Shown: positions 17,114 to 25,432 of the stretch, in pieces
How the letters are laid out: each line of letters starts with the position of its first letter
Numbering within the stretch: position 1 is the stretch's first letter
Source of the DNA: Fimenecus sp045593555
Lineage (GTDB): Bacteria; Bacillota; Clostridia; Oscillospirales; Acutalibacteraceae
Length of the DNA: 64,000 nucleotides
Direction: 5' to 3'
NCBI GenBank assembly: GCA_045593555.1
Contig: JAZNWU010000027.1
Coordinates: 1-64,000, forward strand
Notes under the pieces: model-generated
What the model was told of the DNA's origin: nothing
The model's input: the letters and a program-made list of their open reading frames with translations, nothing else
Databases searched by the model: none
Made by a program: the position numbers and the translations under genes

Positions 17114-17722
17114 TTATTTATTGTCTCCACTCCAGAAAATGAAGTCAGAAACTAAAAAAGCTCTGACAGGAGCAGCCTCTGCACCACTTATTTTTATTGG
17201 TGCTGCCGACAAAAAGTAGTCACCTGATTCAACATTACTTAAATCTAGGTTTTCAAGAAGTGTAATATCATTCATCATAAACATCCTGTGAGTTCTGCCG
17301 TCACTTTCCTCAGGCTCAACAGTCATTCCGTCTGTACCAAGAAGAATATAACCAATATCAGCCAGTGCTGATGCAGCAGATTCATGAAAATATGACACTC
17401 CGTTACTCTTTACAAGTATTCTTTTTGCATTTCTCGGAAAATATTCTTCAACAAATGCACCTGTAATTACGGGAGTATCAGTTTCAACAACTACACAAGG
17501 ACCAAAAAACACCTCGTGAGGAATTTCTGTAATGTCACCACCGTCAGGTAAAAAATGCAACGGTGCATCCATATGTGTTCCGTTATGAAGACACATATCT
17601 ATTTTGCTGAGATTATACTGACAATCACCATCTATATTTTTAACTCTCTCAAGACTCGCAACAGGGTCACCAGGATACACAGGACAGCTTAAAACTTCTC
17701 TTGAAATATCAATTATCTTCAT
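17114..17722 (-). CDS. cyclase/kynurenine formamidase-family metal hydrolase
   Basis: A 202-residue enzyme of the cyclase (KynB-like) family. The metal-binding signature HNGTHMDAPLHF is complete, and the N-terminus DISREVLSCPVYPGDP fits the family (P-x-Y-PGDP). These enzymes hydrolyse formyl-amides or cyclic amides with zinc or manganese. No other tryptophan-degradation gene is in view, so kynurenine formamidase activity is only one option. GGGGGAG precedes the start. Confidence 0.85.
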   Translation of the reverse strand: MKIIDISREVLSCPVYPGDPVASLERVKNIDGDCQYNLSKIDMCLHNGTHMDAPLHFLPDGGDITEIPHEVFFGPCVVVETDTPVITGAFVEEYFPRNAKRILVKSNGVSYFHESAASALADIGYILLGTDGMTVEPEESDGRTHRMFMMNDITLLENLDLSNVESGDYFLSAAPIKISGAEAAPVRAFLVSDFIFWSGDNK

Positions 17723-17752
17723 AAATACTCCCCCATTTTTATTTAATGTAAT

Positions 17753-17781
17753 ATTTTATCATATATTTATTATCAATTCAA
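17753..17781 (-). promoter_or_regulatory. sigma-A promoter of the cyclase-chromate transporter-rlmD block
   Basis: On the minus strand TTGAAT (17776-17781) and TAAAAT (17753-17758) are 17 bases apart, about 31 bases before the cyclase ATG. Confidence 0.7.
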
Positions 17782-17807
17782 TATTTAGAAAATAAAATAT
17801 TCCCCAC

Positions 17808-17891
17808 CAAATCGGAGTTTGTTGGAAAATTCATTTTGCACTTTGCGCTTTGCATTTTGCACTTATAAATTTCCCAACAAATTATAATCCG
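17808..17891. repeat. dispersed intergenic repeat, copy B
   Basis: An 84-base element whose ends CAAATCGGAGTTTGTTGG and CCCAACAAATTATAATCC match the ends of copy A at 1712-1808 (in opposite orientation). Its interior carries the tandem-like TTTGCACTTTGCGCTTTGC filler, unlike copy A. Confidence 0.6.
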
Positions 17892-17892
17892 A

Positions 17893-17928
17893 CACAAAAA
17901 CACCGGGTATTCGCACTGAACACCCGGT
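17893..17928 (-). terminator. intrinsic terminator of proS
   Basis: On the minus strand ACCGGGTGTTC and GAATACCCGGT pair with one G-U around AGTGC, followed by GTTTTTGTG. Confidence 0.88.
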
Positions 17929-17946
17929 AAAATGTTTTTATTAAAA

Positions 17947-19383
17947 TTAATATGCCTTGCCCCAATAGAGCATTTTATCTGCAGGTTTGCCACAGCAAAC
18001 ACACTTATCAGCAACTTTTTCCTGAACGAAAGGAATACAACGTGATGTAACACCTGCCTGCTCTTTAAGAGCATCTTCACATTCACGGTCACCACACCAC
18101 ATAGCCTTAATAAATCCAGGCTTGTTTTCTGCTGTTTCAATCATTTCGTCCATATCGTGAGCAACATAAGTCATGTTATTACGACGTTCGAGTGCTGCAT
18201 TGAAAAGACCATCGTGAACCATTTGTAAAAGTTCAGGAATCTTTGTCTGGAGTTCATCAAGAGATACGAAATATTTTTCTCTTGTATCACGACGAACAAC
18301 AACACATTGATTATTTTCAATATCACGAGGACCTAACTCAAGTCTGAGTGGAACACCCTTCATTTCATATTCAGCGTACTTCCAACCAGGTGAATTATCT
18401 GAAAGGTCGATTTTAGCTCTGCAAATCTTCTTGAGATTTTCATAAACTTCAGTTGCTTTTTCTTTTACACCAGGTTTATGACTTGCAACAGGAATAACAA
18501 CTATCTGAACAGGAGCAACTTTTGGTGGTAAAACAAGACCATTATCATCACCATGAGTCATAATAAGAGCACCGATAAGACGAGTTGTGCATCCCCATGA
18601 TGTCTGGAACGGATGCTTTAACTTATTATCCTTATCCTGGAACTGAATTCCGAAAGCCTTTGCAAAACCATCACCAAAATAATGGCTTGTACCTGACTGC
18701 AAAGCTTTACCGTCATGCATAAGTGCTTCGATTGTATATGTATCCTCTGCACCTGCAAAACGTTCTTTTGCTGTTTTAACACCTTTAACAACAGGCATTG
18801 CAAGACAGTTTTTGCAGAAATCTGCATAAACATTAAGCATTCTGATTGTTTCTTCCTGTGCTTCTTCTGCTGTTGCATGAATTGTATGGCCTTCCTGCCA
18901 CAAAAATTCTCTTGTACGAAGGAAAGGTCTTGTAGTCTTTTCCCAACGAACAACAGAAACCCACTGATTGTAGAGTTTTGGAAGATCACGATAAGATTGA
19001 ATTATGTTTGCATAGTGCTCACAGAAAAGTGTTTCAGAAGTAGGTCGAACACAAAGACGCTCTTCAAGTTTTTCACTACCACCATGAGTTACCCAGGCAA
19101 CTTCAGGAGCAAAGCCTTCAACATGGTCCTTTTCCTTATTCAAAAGACTTTCGGGGATAAACATAGGCATACAAACATTTTCGTGTCCTGTTTCCTTGAA
19201 CATCTCATCAAGTGTTTTCTGAATGTTTTCCCAGATTGCATAGCCATAAGGTCGAATAACCATACATCCTTTAACGCTGGTGTATTCAACTAACTCTGCT
19301 TTTTTTACAACGTCGGTGTACCATTTGGCAAAATCCACGTCCATTGAGGTGATTTCTTCAACCATCTTTTTTTGTTCAGCCAT
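17947..19383 (-). CDS. proS: prolyl-tRNA synthetase, short archaeal/eukaryal type
   Basis: A 478-residue class II synthetase that charges tRNA-Pro. It is the type without the internal editing insertion: motif 1 around KGCMVIRPYGYAIWE, motif 2 TRPFLRTREFLWQEGHT, motif 3 in GCTTRLIGALIMTHGDDNG, then the anticodon-binding domain (VVIPVASHKPG) and a C-terminal zinc-like domain (CGDREC and CVCCGKPA) ending in tyrosine, as in this type. No T-box leader is visible in the 82 bases before it. It follows acpP and a weak terminator. Confidence 0.95.
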   Translation of the reverse strand: MAEQKKMVEEITSMDVDFAKWYTDVVKKAELVEYTSVKGCMVIRPYGYAIWENIQKTLDEMFKETGHENVCMPMFIPESLLNKEKDHVEGFAPEVAWVTHGGSEKLEERLCVRPTSETLFCEHYANIIQSYRDLPKLYNQWVSVVRWEKTTRPFLRTREFLWQEGHTIHATAEEAQEETIRMLNVYADFCKNCLAMPVVKGVKTAKERFAGAEDTYTIEALMHDGKALQSGTSHYFGDGFAKAFGIQFQDKDNKLKHPFQTSWGCTTRLIGALIMTHGDDNGLVLPPKVAPVQIVVIPVASHKPGVKEKATEVYENLKKICRAKIDLSDNSPGWKYAEYEMKGVPLRLELGPRDIENNQCVVVRRDTREKYFVSLDELQTKIPELLQMVHDGLFNAALERRNNMTYVAHDMDEMIETAENKPGFIKAMWCGDRECEDALKEQAGVTSRCIPFVQEKVADKCVCCGKPADKMLYWGKAY

Positions 19384-19411
19384 TTTTTCTTCCTTACTTT
19401 CTATAAAAGAT

Positions 19412-19438
19412 ACAGGGACAAAAATTATCTGTCCCTGT
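19412..19438 (-). terminator. weak terminator or attenuator between acpP and proS
   Basis: On the minus strand ACAGGGACA and TGTCCCTGT pair perfectly over 9 bp; the following ATCTTTTATA is only a weak U-tract, so read-through into proS is plausible. Confidence 0.55.
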
Positions 19439-19465
19439 TAATATAATTTAAATTAAAATTGTTAA

Positions 19466-19690
19466 TTAGTTTTCTTCGATAAACTTAACAATATCGGCAA
19501 CAGTTCTAATATTTTCAAGCTCTTCGTCGGAGATTTCCATATCGAACTCATCCTCAAGAGTCATAACAAGGTCTGCAAGGTCAATACTATCAGCACCAAG
19601 GTCTTCAAGAAGAACAGAATCCAAAGTAACAACATCTTCATCTAATTCAAGTTGGTCACAAATAATTGCACGAACTTTTTCGAATACCAT
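19466..19690 (-). CDS. acpP: acyl carrier protein
   Basis: A 74-residue acidic four-helix carrier. The phosphopantetheine serine lies in GADSIDLADLVM (variant DSID instead of the common DSLD). The start at 19690 follows GGAGGTGTGAG; the longer frame to 19708 would overlap the mutase gene and start inside the ribosome site. It carries growing acyl chains in fatty-acid synthesis. No fab genes are adjacent; it lies between a phosphohexomutase and proS, so it may be an accessory carrier. Confidence 0.92.
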   Translation of the reverse strand: MVFEKVRAIICDQLELDEDVVTLDSVLLEDLGADSIDLADLVMTLEDEFDMEISDEELENIRTVADIVKFIEEN

Positions 19691-19704
19691 ACTCACACCT
19701 CCGT

Positions 19705-21282
19705 TCAAATTCTTTTACTCATATAATAGTAAGTTTTTTTATTGAATTTGTCAACACTTTTATTGTTTTTTGTAAAATCTTCAAGTGTTGTAAAGTCAAC
19801 TCCCTTTACATCTTTAACTAAATCATAGAATGTTTTGCAGATTTCAACACATCCGTTTTCAGCATCACTTTCAGTATTAAACGGCATAACGGGGTCGTGA
19901 ACAGACAGACGAAGTAAAAACCAGCCGTTTCTTTTTTCATCATTGAAAGAAACACGCACACCTTCATAATTATCCGGTGCCAGAATCATTTCGTCATCAT
20001 TCTCTGCAATAGTCTTTATATCATCAATAAGTTTTTCGCCGATTTCTCTGAAATTATCTTCAGTAATATTAAAACGAAGTTCTTTTTCTTCCAAAGGCTT
20101 TTTAAGTATTGAAATGCAATCGCCGATTTTCTTGTTCTCTTTACGAAGCACTGCTGCCTTGATTATGATTTTTGTAACAAGATATGCCCCATCGTCAAGA
20201 TAATAATTTTCCTTAAATGCAGCGTGACCGGATGTTTCAATAGCCAGTGGTGTATTTTCTCCAAGATTTGTACGACGAACAGCCTCGTCAATTACATTTT
20301 TATATCCACGCTTAAATCGAATATGCTTACCACCAAGTGTGTCTTCAATAAACTCACGAAGTCCATCACTTGTAACGGAGTCAGTAACAATACTGCCACC
20401 TTCATTTCCTTCAAGAGCAATTACCGAAGCCAATGCAACAATAGCATTTCTGTTGATTTCCTCACCTTTTTCGTCAACACAAGATGCACGGTCAACGTCT
20501 GTGTCAAAAATCACACCTAAGTCACAATTATTTTCTACGGTTGCCTTACGGATAAATTCCATAGCAACTTTATTTTCAGGATTTGGAATATGATTAGGAA
20601 ACATTCCGTCAGGGTCTAAAAACTGACTTGCAGATACATCTGCACCCAAAGGTTCTAACACTTCAGTTGCAAAAAATCCACCGACACCATTACCTGCATC
20701 AACTGCTATTTTAAATCCGTTAAGAGGTTTTTCATAATCGTCAGCATTTACACCTTGCTTAATCATATTGCGAAGTATCTCTGCATATTCGCAAATATAA
20801 TCAATTTCTGTAACAGTTCCTTGATTATCCGTTGTTTCGCAAGGTTCTGTTTCTGCAAATTGCAGAATTTGTTTTAACTCATCACCTGATAAGCCACCAT
20901 CACGAGTAAAGAATTTAAGTCCATTTCTGTCATATGGATGATGACTTGCTGTAATCTGAATTGCACCGTCACAGTTTCTTGTGACAGTAGTCATAAACAT
21001 AGCAGGAGTTGAACAATATGAGCAATTAAGCACATTTACACCCATACCACTTACAACAGAGATTACTGCTTCTCTGATTCTATCAGCAGAAATTCTTGAA
21101 TCGTGACCTACTGAAACAGTTAAGTCTTTATAATCTTTTCCTGTTTTTTTGCTCAAAAAATTGATAAATGCTGTTGAAATAAACTTTACAACATCATCTG
21201 TCAACTGAATTTCAGGATACTTTTCTGTTGCAACTGCAACGCCACGAACATCAGTACCACTTTTTAAATGCATAAGTTTCAT
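19705..21282 (-). CDS. phosphomannomutase/phosphoglucomutase-family enzyme
   Basis: A 525-residue alpha-D-phosphohexomutase that moves phosphate between C1 and C6 of a hexose phosphate. All four domains show motifs: catalytic serine in TASHHPYDRNGLKF (variant of TASHNP), metal-binding FDTDVDR, sugar-binding ETSGHAAF and a C-terminal phosphate-binding block. The divergent active-site loop (HHPYDRN) marks a distinct subgroup found in Clostridia, so glucose or mannose specificity is unclear. Its ATG overlaps the stop of the PLP enzyme (ATGA). Confidence 0.87.
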   Translation of the reverse strand: MKLMHLKSGTDVRGVAVATEKYPEIQLTDDVVKFISTAFINFLSKKTGKDYKDLTVSVGHDSRISADRIREAVISVVSGMGVNVLNCSYCSTPAMFMTTVTRNCDGAIQITASHHPYDRNGLKFFTRDGGLSGDELKQILQFAETEPCETTDNQGTVTEIDYICEYAEILRNMIKQGVNADDYEKPLNGFKIAVDAGNGVGGFFATEVLEPLGADVSASQFLDPDGMFPNHIPNPENKVAMEFIRKATVENNCDLGVIFDTDVDRASCVDEKGEEINRNAIVALASVIALEGNEGGSIVTDSVTSDGLREFIEDTLGGKHIRFKRGYKNVIDEAVRRTNLGENTPLAIETSGHAAFKENYYLDDGAYLVTKIIIKAAVLRKENKKIGDCISILKKPLEEKELRFNITEDNFREIGEKLIDDIKTIAENDDEMILAPDNYEGVRVSFNDEKRNGWFLLRLSVHDPVMPFNTESDAENGCVEICKTFYDLVKDVKGVDFTTLEDFTKNNKSVDKFNKKTYYYMSKRI

Positions 21283-22550
21283 TTTATTAATCCCCTTTTA
21301 AGCATTTCTTCGGTTGCAAGCATTACACCAATTTTACCACTATGGAAATTAAGTCCACCTTGCATCCATACTGCATAAGGCTCACGGAGAGGTGCATCAG
21401 CAGAAAGTTCAATTGACGAACCTGATGTAAATGCACCTGCTGACATAATAACCTGACTGTCATAACCAGGCATATCCCAAGGTTCAGGAGTTACATAGGA
21501 ATCAACAGGAGCACCTTTCTGAAGTCCTTGACAGAATGCAATAAGATTTTCCGAATTTTCAAGACAGATTGCCTGAATAATATCGTGACGGTCTTCTTCA
21601 ATAGTTGGTGTCACCTTAAATCCTAATTCTGTATATACAGATGCAGCAAAAACTGCAGTTTTAAGTGCTTCACCAACAACATGAGGAGCATTAAAAAGCC
21701 CCATAAACACACTTCTGTTCTGTCCCAGTGTTGCACCCACCTCAGTTCCAAGTCCGGGAGTTGTAAGACGATATCCACAAAGCTCAACTAAATCCTTACG
21801 ACCTGCAATATATCCACCACAAGCAGCAATACCGCCACCTGCATTCTTTATAAGTGAACCTGCCATTAAGTCAGCACCAACTTCAGTTGGCTCAAGTTTT
21901 TCTGTAAATTCACCATAGCAGTTATCAACCATAACGATTGCTCTTTTATTAACTCTATGTACAATTTCGCAAACTTTTTCGATTTCAGCAATCGAAATTG
22001 TGTGACGAAGTGAATATCCACGAGAACGCTGAATATATACCATTCTTACATCTTTATCTTTTGCACAATATTCAATGGCATCATAGTCGAGTTCATCATC
22101 TTCAGTTAAATCAATCTGTTGGTATGTTACACCAAAATCTGCAAGTGTACCATCACCCATATTTTTTCCACTAAGACCAATAGTTGAATGAAGTGTGTCA
22201 TATGGTGCACCTGTTACACAAAGCATGGTATCATTTGGTCGTAAAATTCCATAAAGGCAAACTGCAAGGGTATGTGTGCCACTTGCCAAAGCACCAGCAC
22301 GGATAATTGCACTTTCTGCACCAAAAATATCTGCAGTAAGCACATCAAGTTTTTCTCTGCCTTTATCAGAATACCCATATCCCGTTGTTGTATTAAAATC
22401 TGTTTCATCAACTCTGTTTCTGATAAATGCAGAAAGGACTTTTTGCTGATTATATTCAGTTAACTCATCAATTCTTCCAAAAACTGTTTCTGCTTTTTTT
22501 AGCGCTGTCGCAGAAAGGTCTTTTACTCTTTCGCTGATTTCAAAAAACAT
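21279..22550 (-). CDS. PLP-dependent lyase, methionine gamma-lyase-like (aluminium resistance family)
   Basis: A 423-residue fold-type I pyridoxal-phosphate enzyme of the family annotated as aluminium resistance/methionine gamma-lyase family. Seen: GYGYSDKGREKLD, RAGALASGTHTLA, the aspartate of VDNCYGEF and the Schiff-base lysine in GSLIKNAGGG. The reaction is not firmly established in the family; cleavage of a C-S or C-N bond in an amino acid is expected. It starts 6 bases after the GNAT gene and is coupled to the mutase gene. Confidence 0.85.
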   Translation of the reverse strand: MFFEISERVKDLSATALKKAETVFGRIDELTEYNQQKVLSAFIRNRVDETDFNTTTGYGYSDKGREKLDVLTADIFGAESAIIRAGALASGTHTLAVCLYGILRPNDTMLCVTGAPYDTLHSTIGLSGKNMGDGTLADFGVTYQQIDLTEDDELDYDAIEYCAKDKDVRMVYIQRSRGYSLRHTISIAEIEKVCEIVHRVNKRAIVMVDNCYGEFTEKLEPTEVGADLMAGSLIKNAGGGIAACGGYIAGRKDLVELCGYRLTTPGLGTEVGATLGQNRSVFMGLFNAPHVVGEALKTAVFAASVYTELGFKVTPTIEEDRHDIIQAICLENSENLIAFCQGLQKGAPVDSYVTPEPWDMPGYDSQVIMSAGAFTSGSSIELSADAPLREPYAVWMQGGLNFHSGKIGVMLATEEMLKRGLIK

Positions 22551-22556
22551 TTTGCA

Positions 22557-23240
22557 CTATCCTTTATAATCATATATTCCTTTTGCGATTTCAAAACCAC
22601 ATTTTTTATAGAATTCTAAATTATGTTCCTTGGAAACAAGGTACACATTTTCTTTTTTTGAAAGCTTTAGTAATTTTTCAACTATTTGCTTTCCATATCC
22701 TTGATTTCGATATTTCTCATTAGTGTAAACATCAGTTATTAAAGATATTTTTTGACTAAACGTGATAAACCCACCACTGATTATCTCATTTCCATTACTG
22801 ATTATTGCACCTTCACACTTGCCCATACTGTTCAACAAGGATTTGAAGGCTACAATTTCATTATGCTTGTCCTTATCATAATTATTAAGGCTTTTGATTT
22901 TCATATAATCTGCTCTATCAATGCCCTTTTCCGAACTTTTGCATATTACAGATTTTTTCAATAGATATTTTTTATCTATTTGCGATTGGTTGTTTTTCTC
23001 AACTATGAAATCAAGTTCTGTTTTGTCACTATTTGTATCTGCAAAAACAATACTTTTTCCATTTTTGCTCGTAGCAACAACGGCTGTCATATCATTATTC
23101 TCATTAAACTGAACCCAGACAACGCCATCATTAAGCCTTATTCCGTCGCAAAGTCCCGTTAAAGCAATGAACTCGGCATAATCATCCTCACCAAGATAGT
23201 TAAAAATTGACTCGTCAATAAACTGGAGTGATTTAACCAT
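22557..23240 (-). CDS. GNAT-family N-acetyltransferase
   Basis: A 227-residue acetyltransferase. The C-terminal half holds the acetyl-CoA loop in YTNEKYRNQGYGKQIVEKLL and the terminal EFYKKCGFEIA block; the N-terminal half is unassigned. I start it at ATG 23240, whose GAGGAA lies within the end of the peptidase gene; the overlap is 8 bases (ATGGTTAA). The substrate is not predictable; the setting with two aminopeptidases and a PLP lyase hints at amino-acid metabolism. Confidence 0.83.
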   Translation of the reverse strand: MVKSLQFIDESIFNYLGEDDYAEFIALTGLCDGIRLNDGVVWVQFNENNDMTAVVATSKNGKSIVFADTNSDKTELDFIVEKNNQSQIDKKYLLKKSVICKSSEKGIDRADYMKIKSLNNYDKDKHNEIVAFKSLLNSMGKCEGAIISNGNEIISGGFITFSQKISLITDVYTNEKYRNQGYGKQIVEKLLKLSKKENVYLVSKEHNLEFYKKCGFEIAKGIYDYKG

Positions 23241-24249
23241 TGGCAAATTCCTCAAGTAAAACCTCACAGAGTGATTTTACTGCTTCCATATCCTTTTTAC
23301 TTCCCACAGAAGATGCAGAATGAATGTATCTGCAAGGCAAAGAAACTGCGACAGTTTTGATTCCACCTGCTGCTTTATGAATAGCAGCAGCGTCATTTCC
23401 CCCTGCTACAACTGTTTTCGTCTGATTTGGAATACCATTTTTATCGGCAAGTTCTCTTGCCTTTTTATATAAGTCTATGTTGTAAATTGTGCCTCTGTCC
23501 ATAAAAGATACAACTGCACCGTTACCTACCTTGCAAACCTTTTTATTTTCAGGTGTATCAGGAATATCAGATGCTGTTGTTGTTTCGATAACAATAGCAT
23601 AATCAGGTTTTACTGTATATGCTGATGCAATAGCTCCTCGAGTCCCAACCTCTTCCTGAACCGTGAAAACACAAGTATAGTCAATTTTTGACTTCTCATG
23701 TAGAAGCTCAAGCATAATAGCACATCCAAGACGGTCATCAGTGGCTTTTGATTTAATCATGTCATTACCGAATTCAATGAAATCTGATTTGAAATAACCA
23801 TAATCGCCAAGGTTTAGATGATTTTCTGCTATTTCCTTGCTTTCAAAACCGAAATCAACATAAACATCACTAATTTCAGGGGTTTTCTTTGCCTCATCAC
23901 CTGAGCATTGGTGAATTGCTTTTCCACCAACTACACCGATATTACCATTTACAGTTATTTTTTTACCAAACAATGCTGAATTATCAATTCCACCTACATT
24001 TGCCACATTAACAAAGCCATTTTCGTGAATGTAAGTAACAATAAAACCTACTTCATCCATATGAGCAAAGAGTGCAACTTTATTTTCGGGACTTGTTTCA
24101 CCTTTTTTATTTACAATAAGATTGCCGACAGGGTCAACCGTATATTCACAGTCTTCAGGCAACTGTGAGATTATGAAATCTCTTACTTGTTTTTCGTCAC
24201 CTGATGTACCATTAAGTTCACAAAGGGTTTTTAAAAGTTCAAAATTCAT
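23233..24249 (-). CDS. M42-family metallo-aminopeptidase (second copy)
   Basis: A 338-residue dinuclear zinc aminopeptidase of the M42 (FrvX/PepA-type tetrahedral) family. Ligands are visible: H in LFAHMDEVGF, D in KATDDRLGC, the EE pair in TVQEEVGTRGA, D/E in VIETTTASD, and H in CRYIHS. It degrades small peptides in the cytosol as a large oligomer. It is a paralogue of the gene just upstream, only 4 bases away, which suggests a duplicated or hetero-oligomeric pair. Confidence 0.92.
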   Translation of the reverse strand: MNFELLKTLCELNGTSGDEKQVRDFIISQLPEDCEYTVDPVGNLIVNKKGETSPENKVALFAHMDEVGFIVTYIHENGFVNVANVGGIDNSALFGKKITVNGNIGVVGGKAIHQCSGDEAKKTPEISDVYVDFGFESKEIAENHLNLGDYGYFKSDFIEFGNDMIKSKATDDRLGCAIMLELLHEKSKIDYTCVFTVQEEVGTRGAIASAYTVKPDYAIVIETTTASDIPDTPENKKVCKVGNGAVVSFMDRGTIYNIDLYKKARELADKNGIPNQTKTVVAGGNDAAAIHKAAGGIKTVAVSLPCRYIHSASSVGSKKDMEAVKSLCEVLLEEFANG

Positions 24250-24253
24250 ATTC

Positions 24254-25246
24254 TCACACCCTTTCTAAAAACTCTGCAATAAGTTTTGCACAGGATTCGA
24301 TGTCGCGAACATCAACTGTTTCAACAGGTGTATGCATATATCTAATAGGAAGTGACACCAATACTGACGGAATACCACCTTTTGAAATTGTGATATGGTC
24401 AGCATTTGTACCCGTTCTTCCGTTCATAATTTCCTTCTGATAAGGAATATCTTTTTCTTTTGCTGTCTGTACAAGCAATTCTGTATATGCTCTGTCAAGA
24501 ATTGGTGCATAGCCAATCATAGCACCACCATTCATTTTTCCACATTCACTTTCTTTTGAATCAGGAGTTGTGGCAAAACTTACATCAACAGAAACTGACA
24601 AATCAGCCTGCACATTAAATGATGCACAAGTAGCACCTGCACCACCTGTTTCCTCCTGAGCAGAACAAACAAGCGTGATTTCATTCTCTGTCTTCGTATA
24701 TTCAAGTGCTTTTAAAAGGACTGCAATTCCTCCACGGTCATCAATATATGGTGAAGAAACGATATTTTCGTTAAGAACAGAAAAATTACTTCTGAATGAT
24801 GCTCTGTCACCTATTGAAATGACTTTTTCTGCATCTTCCTTTTTCATACCAATATCAACAACTGCAGTTCCGTCAGCAGAAACCTTATTTTCACCGTCGG
24901 AAAGATGTGGTGGCACTGTACAAACAACACCATAAATATCCTTTTCTCCGTGAAGAGTCAATTCCATACCTTCGACAGTACGCATATCAACTCCACCGAC
25001 TTTCTGCATACGAACGAAACCATCGTCGGTAATACCGGTTACAACAAAGCCTATTGTGTCAAGATGTGCATCAAGGAGAATGTGTTTTCCTGTACCATTG
25101 CGATGAATTATTATGTTTCCTGTTGTATCACAAGAAACATCACCATAAAGTGAAAAAAGCCCCTTTAAAGACTCAAAGGAGCTTGATTCTTCTCCTGCAA
25201 CACCTGCAGGAGAAGTTAATTTTTCTAAAAGTTCAATAGTTGTCAT
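24254..25246 (-). CDS. M42-family metallo-aminopeptidase (first copy)
   Basis: A 330-residue M42 peptidase. Ligand blocks: LLDAHLDTIGF, SSPYIDDRGG, CSAQEETGGAGA, SVDVSFATTPD and IRYMHTPVE. It heads the run of M42, M42, GNAT, PLP lyase, mutase and acpP genes, all with minimal gaps. The two copies differ in several active-site neighbours, so they may prefer different N-terminal residues. Confidence 0.92.
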   Translation of the reverse strand: MTTIELLEKLTSPAGVAGEESSSFESLKGLFSLYGDVSCDTTGNIIIHRNGTGKHILLDAHLDTIGFVVTGITDDGFVRMQKVGGVDMRTVEGMELTLHGEKDIYGVVCTVPPHLSDGENKVSADGTAVVDIGMKKEDAEKVISIGDRASFRSNFSVLNENIVSSPYIDDRGGIAVLLKALEYTKTENEITLVCSAQEETGGAGATCASFNVQADLSVSVDVSFATTPDSKESECGKMNGGAMIGYAPILDRAYTELLVQTAKEKDIPYQKEIMNGRTGTNADHITISKGGIPSVLVSLPIRYMHTPVETVDVRDIESCAKLIAEFLERV

Positions 25247-25328
25247 TTAAATCAACCTTAATTTTATTGTTTGGTTTTATAATTTGTAGAAAATAACACC
25301 ATATTACTATGTATTTACCGAATCAGGT

Positions 25329-25432
25329 ATTTTTGAGCAGATTTTTTGCAAGGCAATGTGGCAGAGGCGAAGCTGTATCAGGTATACTGCGAGCCGAAAG
25401 CCACGAAGCATTGCGAAAAATATGCCAAAAAT
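25329..25432. repeat. 104-base imperfect palindromic repeat at the galK 3' end
   Basis: The arm starting ATTTTTGAGCAGATTTTTTG and the arm ending AAAATATGCCAAAAAT are imperfect inverted copies, as are CAATGTGGC and GCCACGAAG. The centre GTATCAGGTATAC is itself near-palindromic. The element ends at the galK stop. It looks like a dispersed hairpin repeat that may also act as a 3' end structure; the remaining gap 25247-25328 shows nothing else. Confidence 0.6.

Noticed and set aside
17821..17870. CRISPR-like short tandem repeats (TTTGCACTTTGCGCTTTGC)
   Set aside because: The units are short, adjacent and without unique spacers; it is filler in a dispersed repeat.
17778..18140. Minus-strand frame of 120 codons ending in KCKMQSAKCKMN-like text
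   Set aside because: It is a shadow of proS in another frame that runs into repeat B; the repeated residues come from the TTTGCA filler.
19384..19465. T-box riboswitch before proS
   Set aside because: The gap is only 82 bases and holds just a short GC hairpin; no T-box bulge sequence or specifier stem was seen. None was seen before gltX or glnS either.
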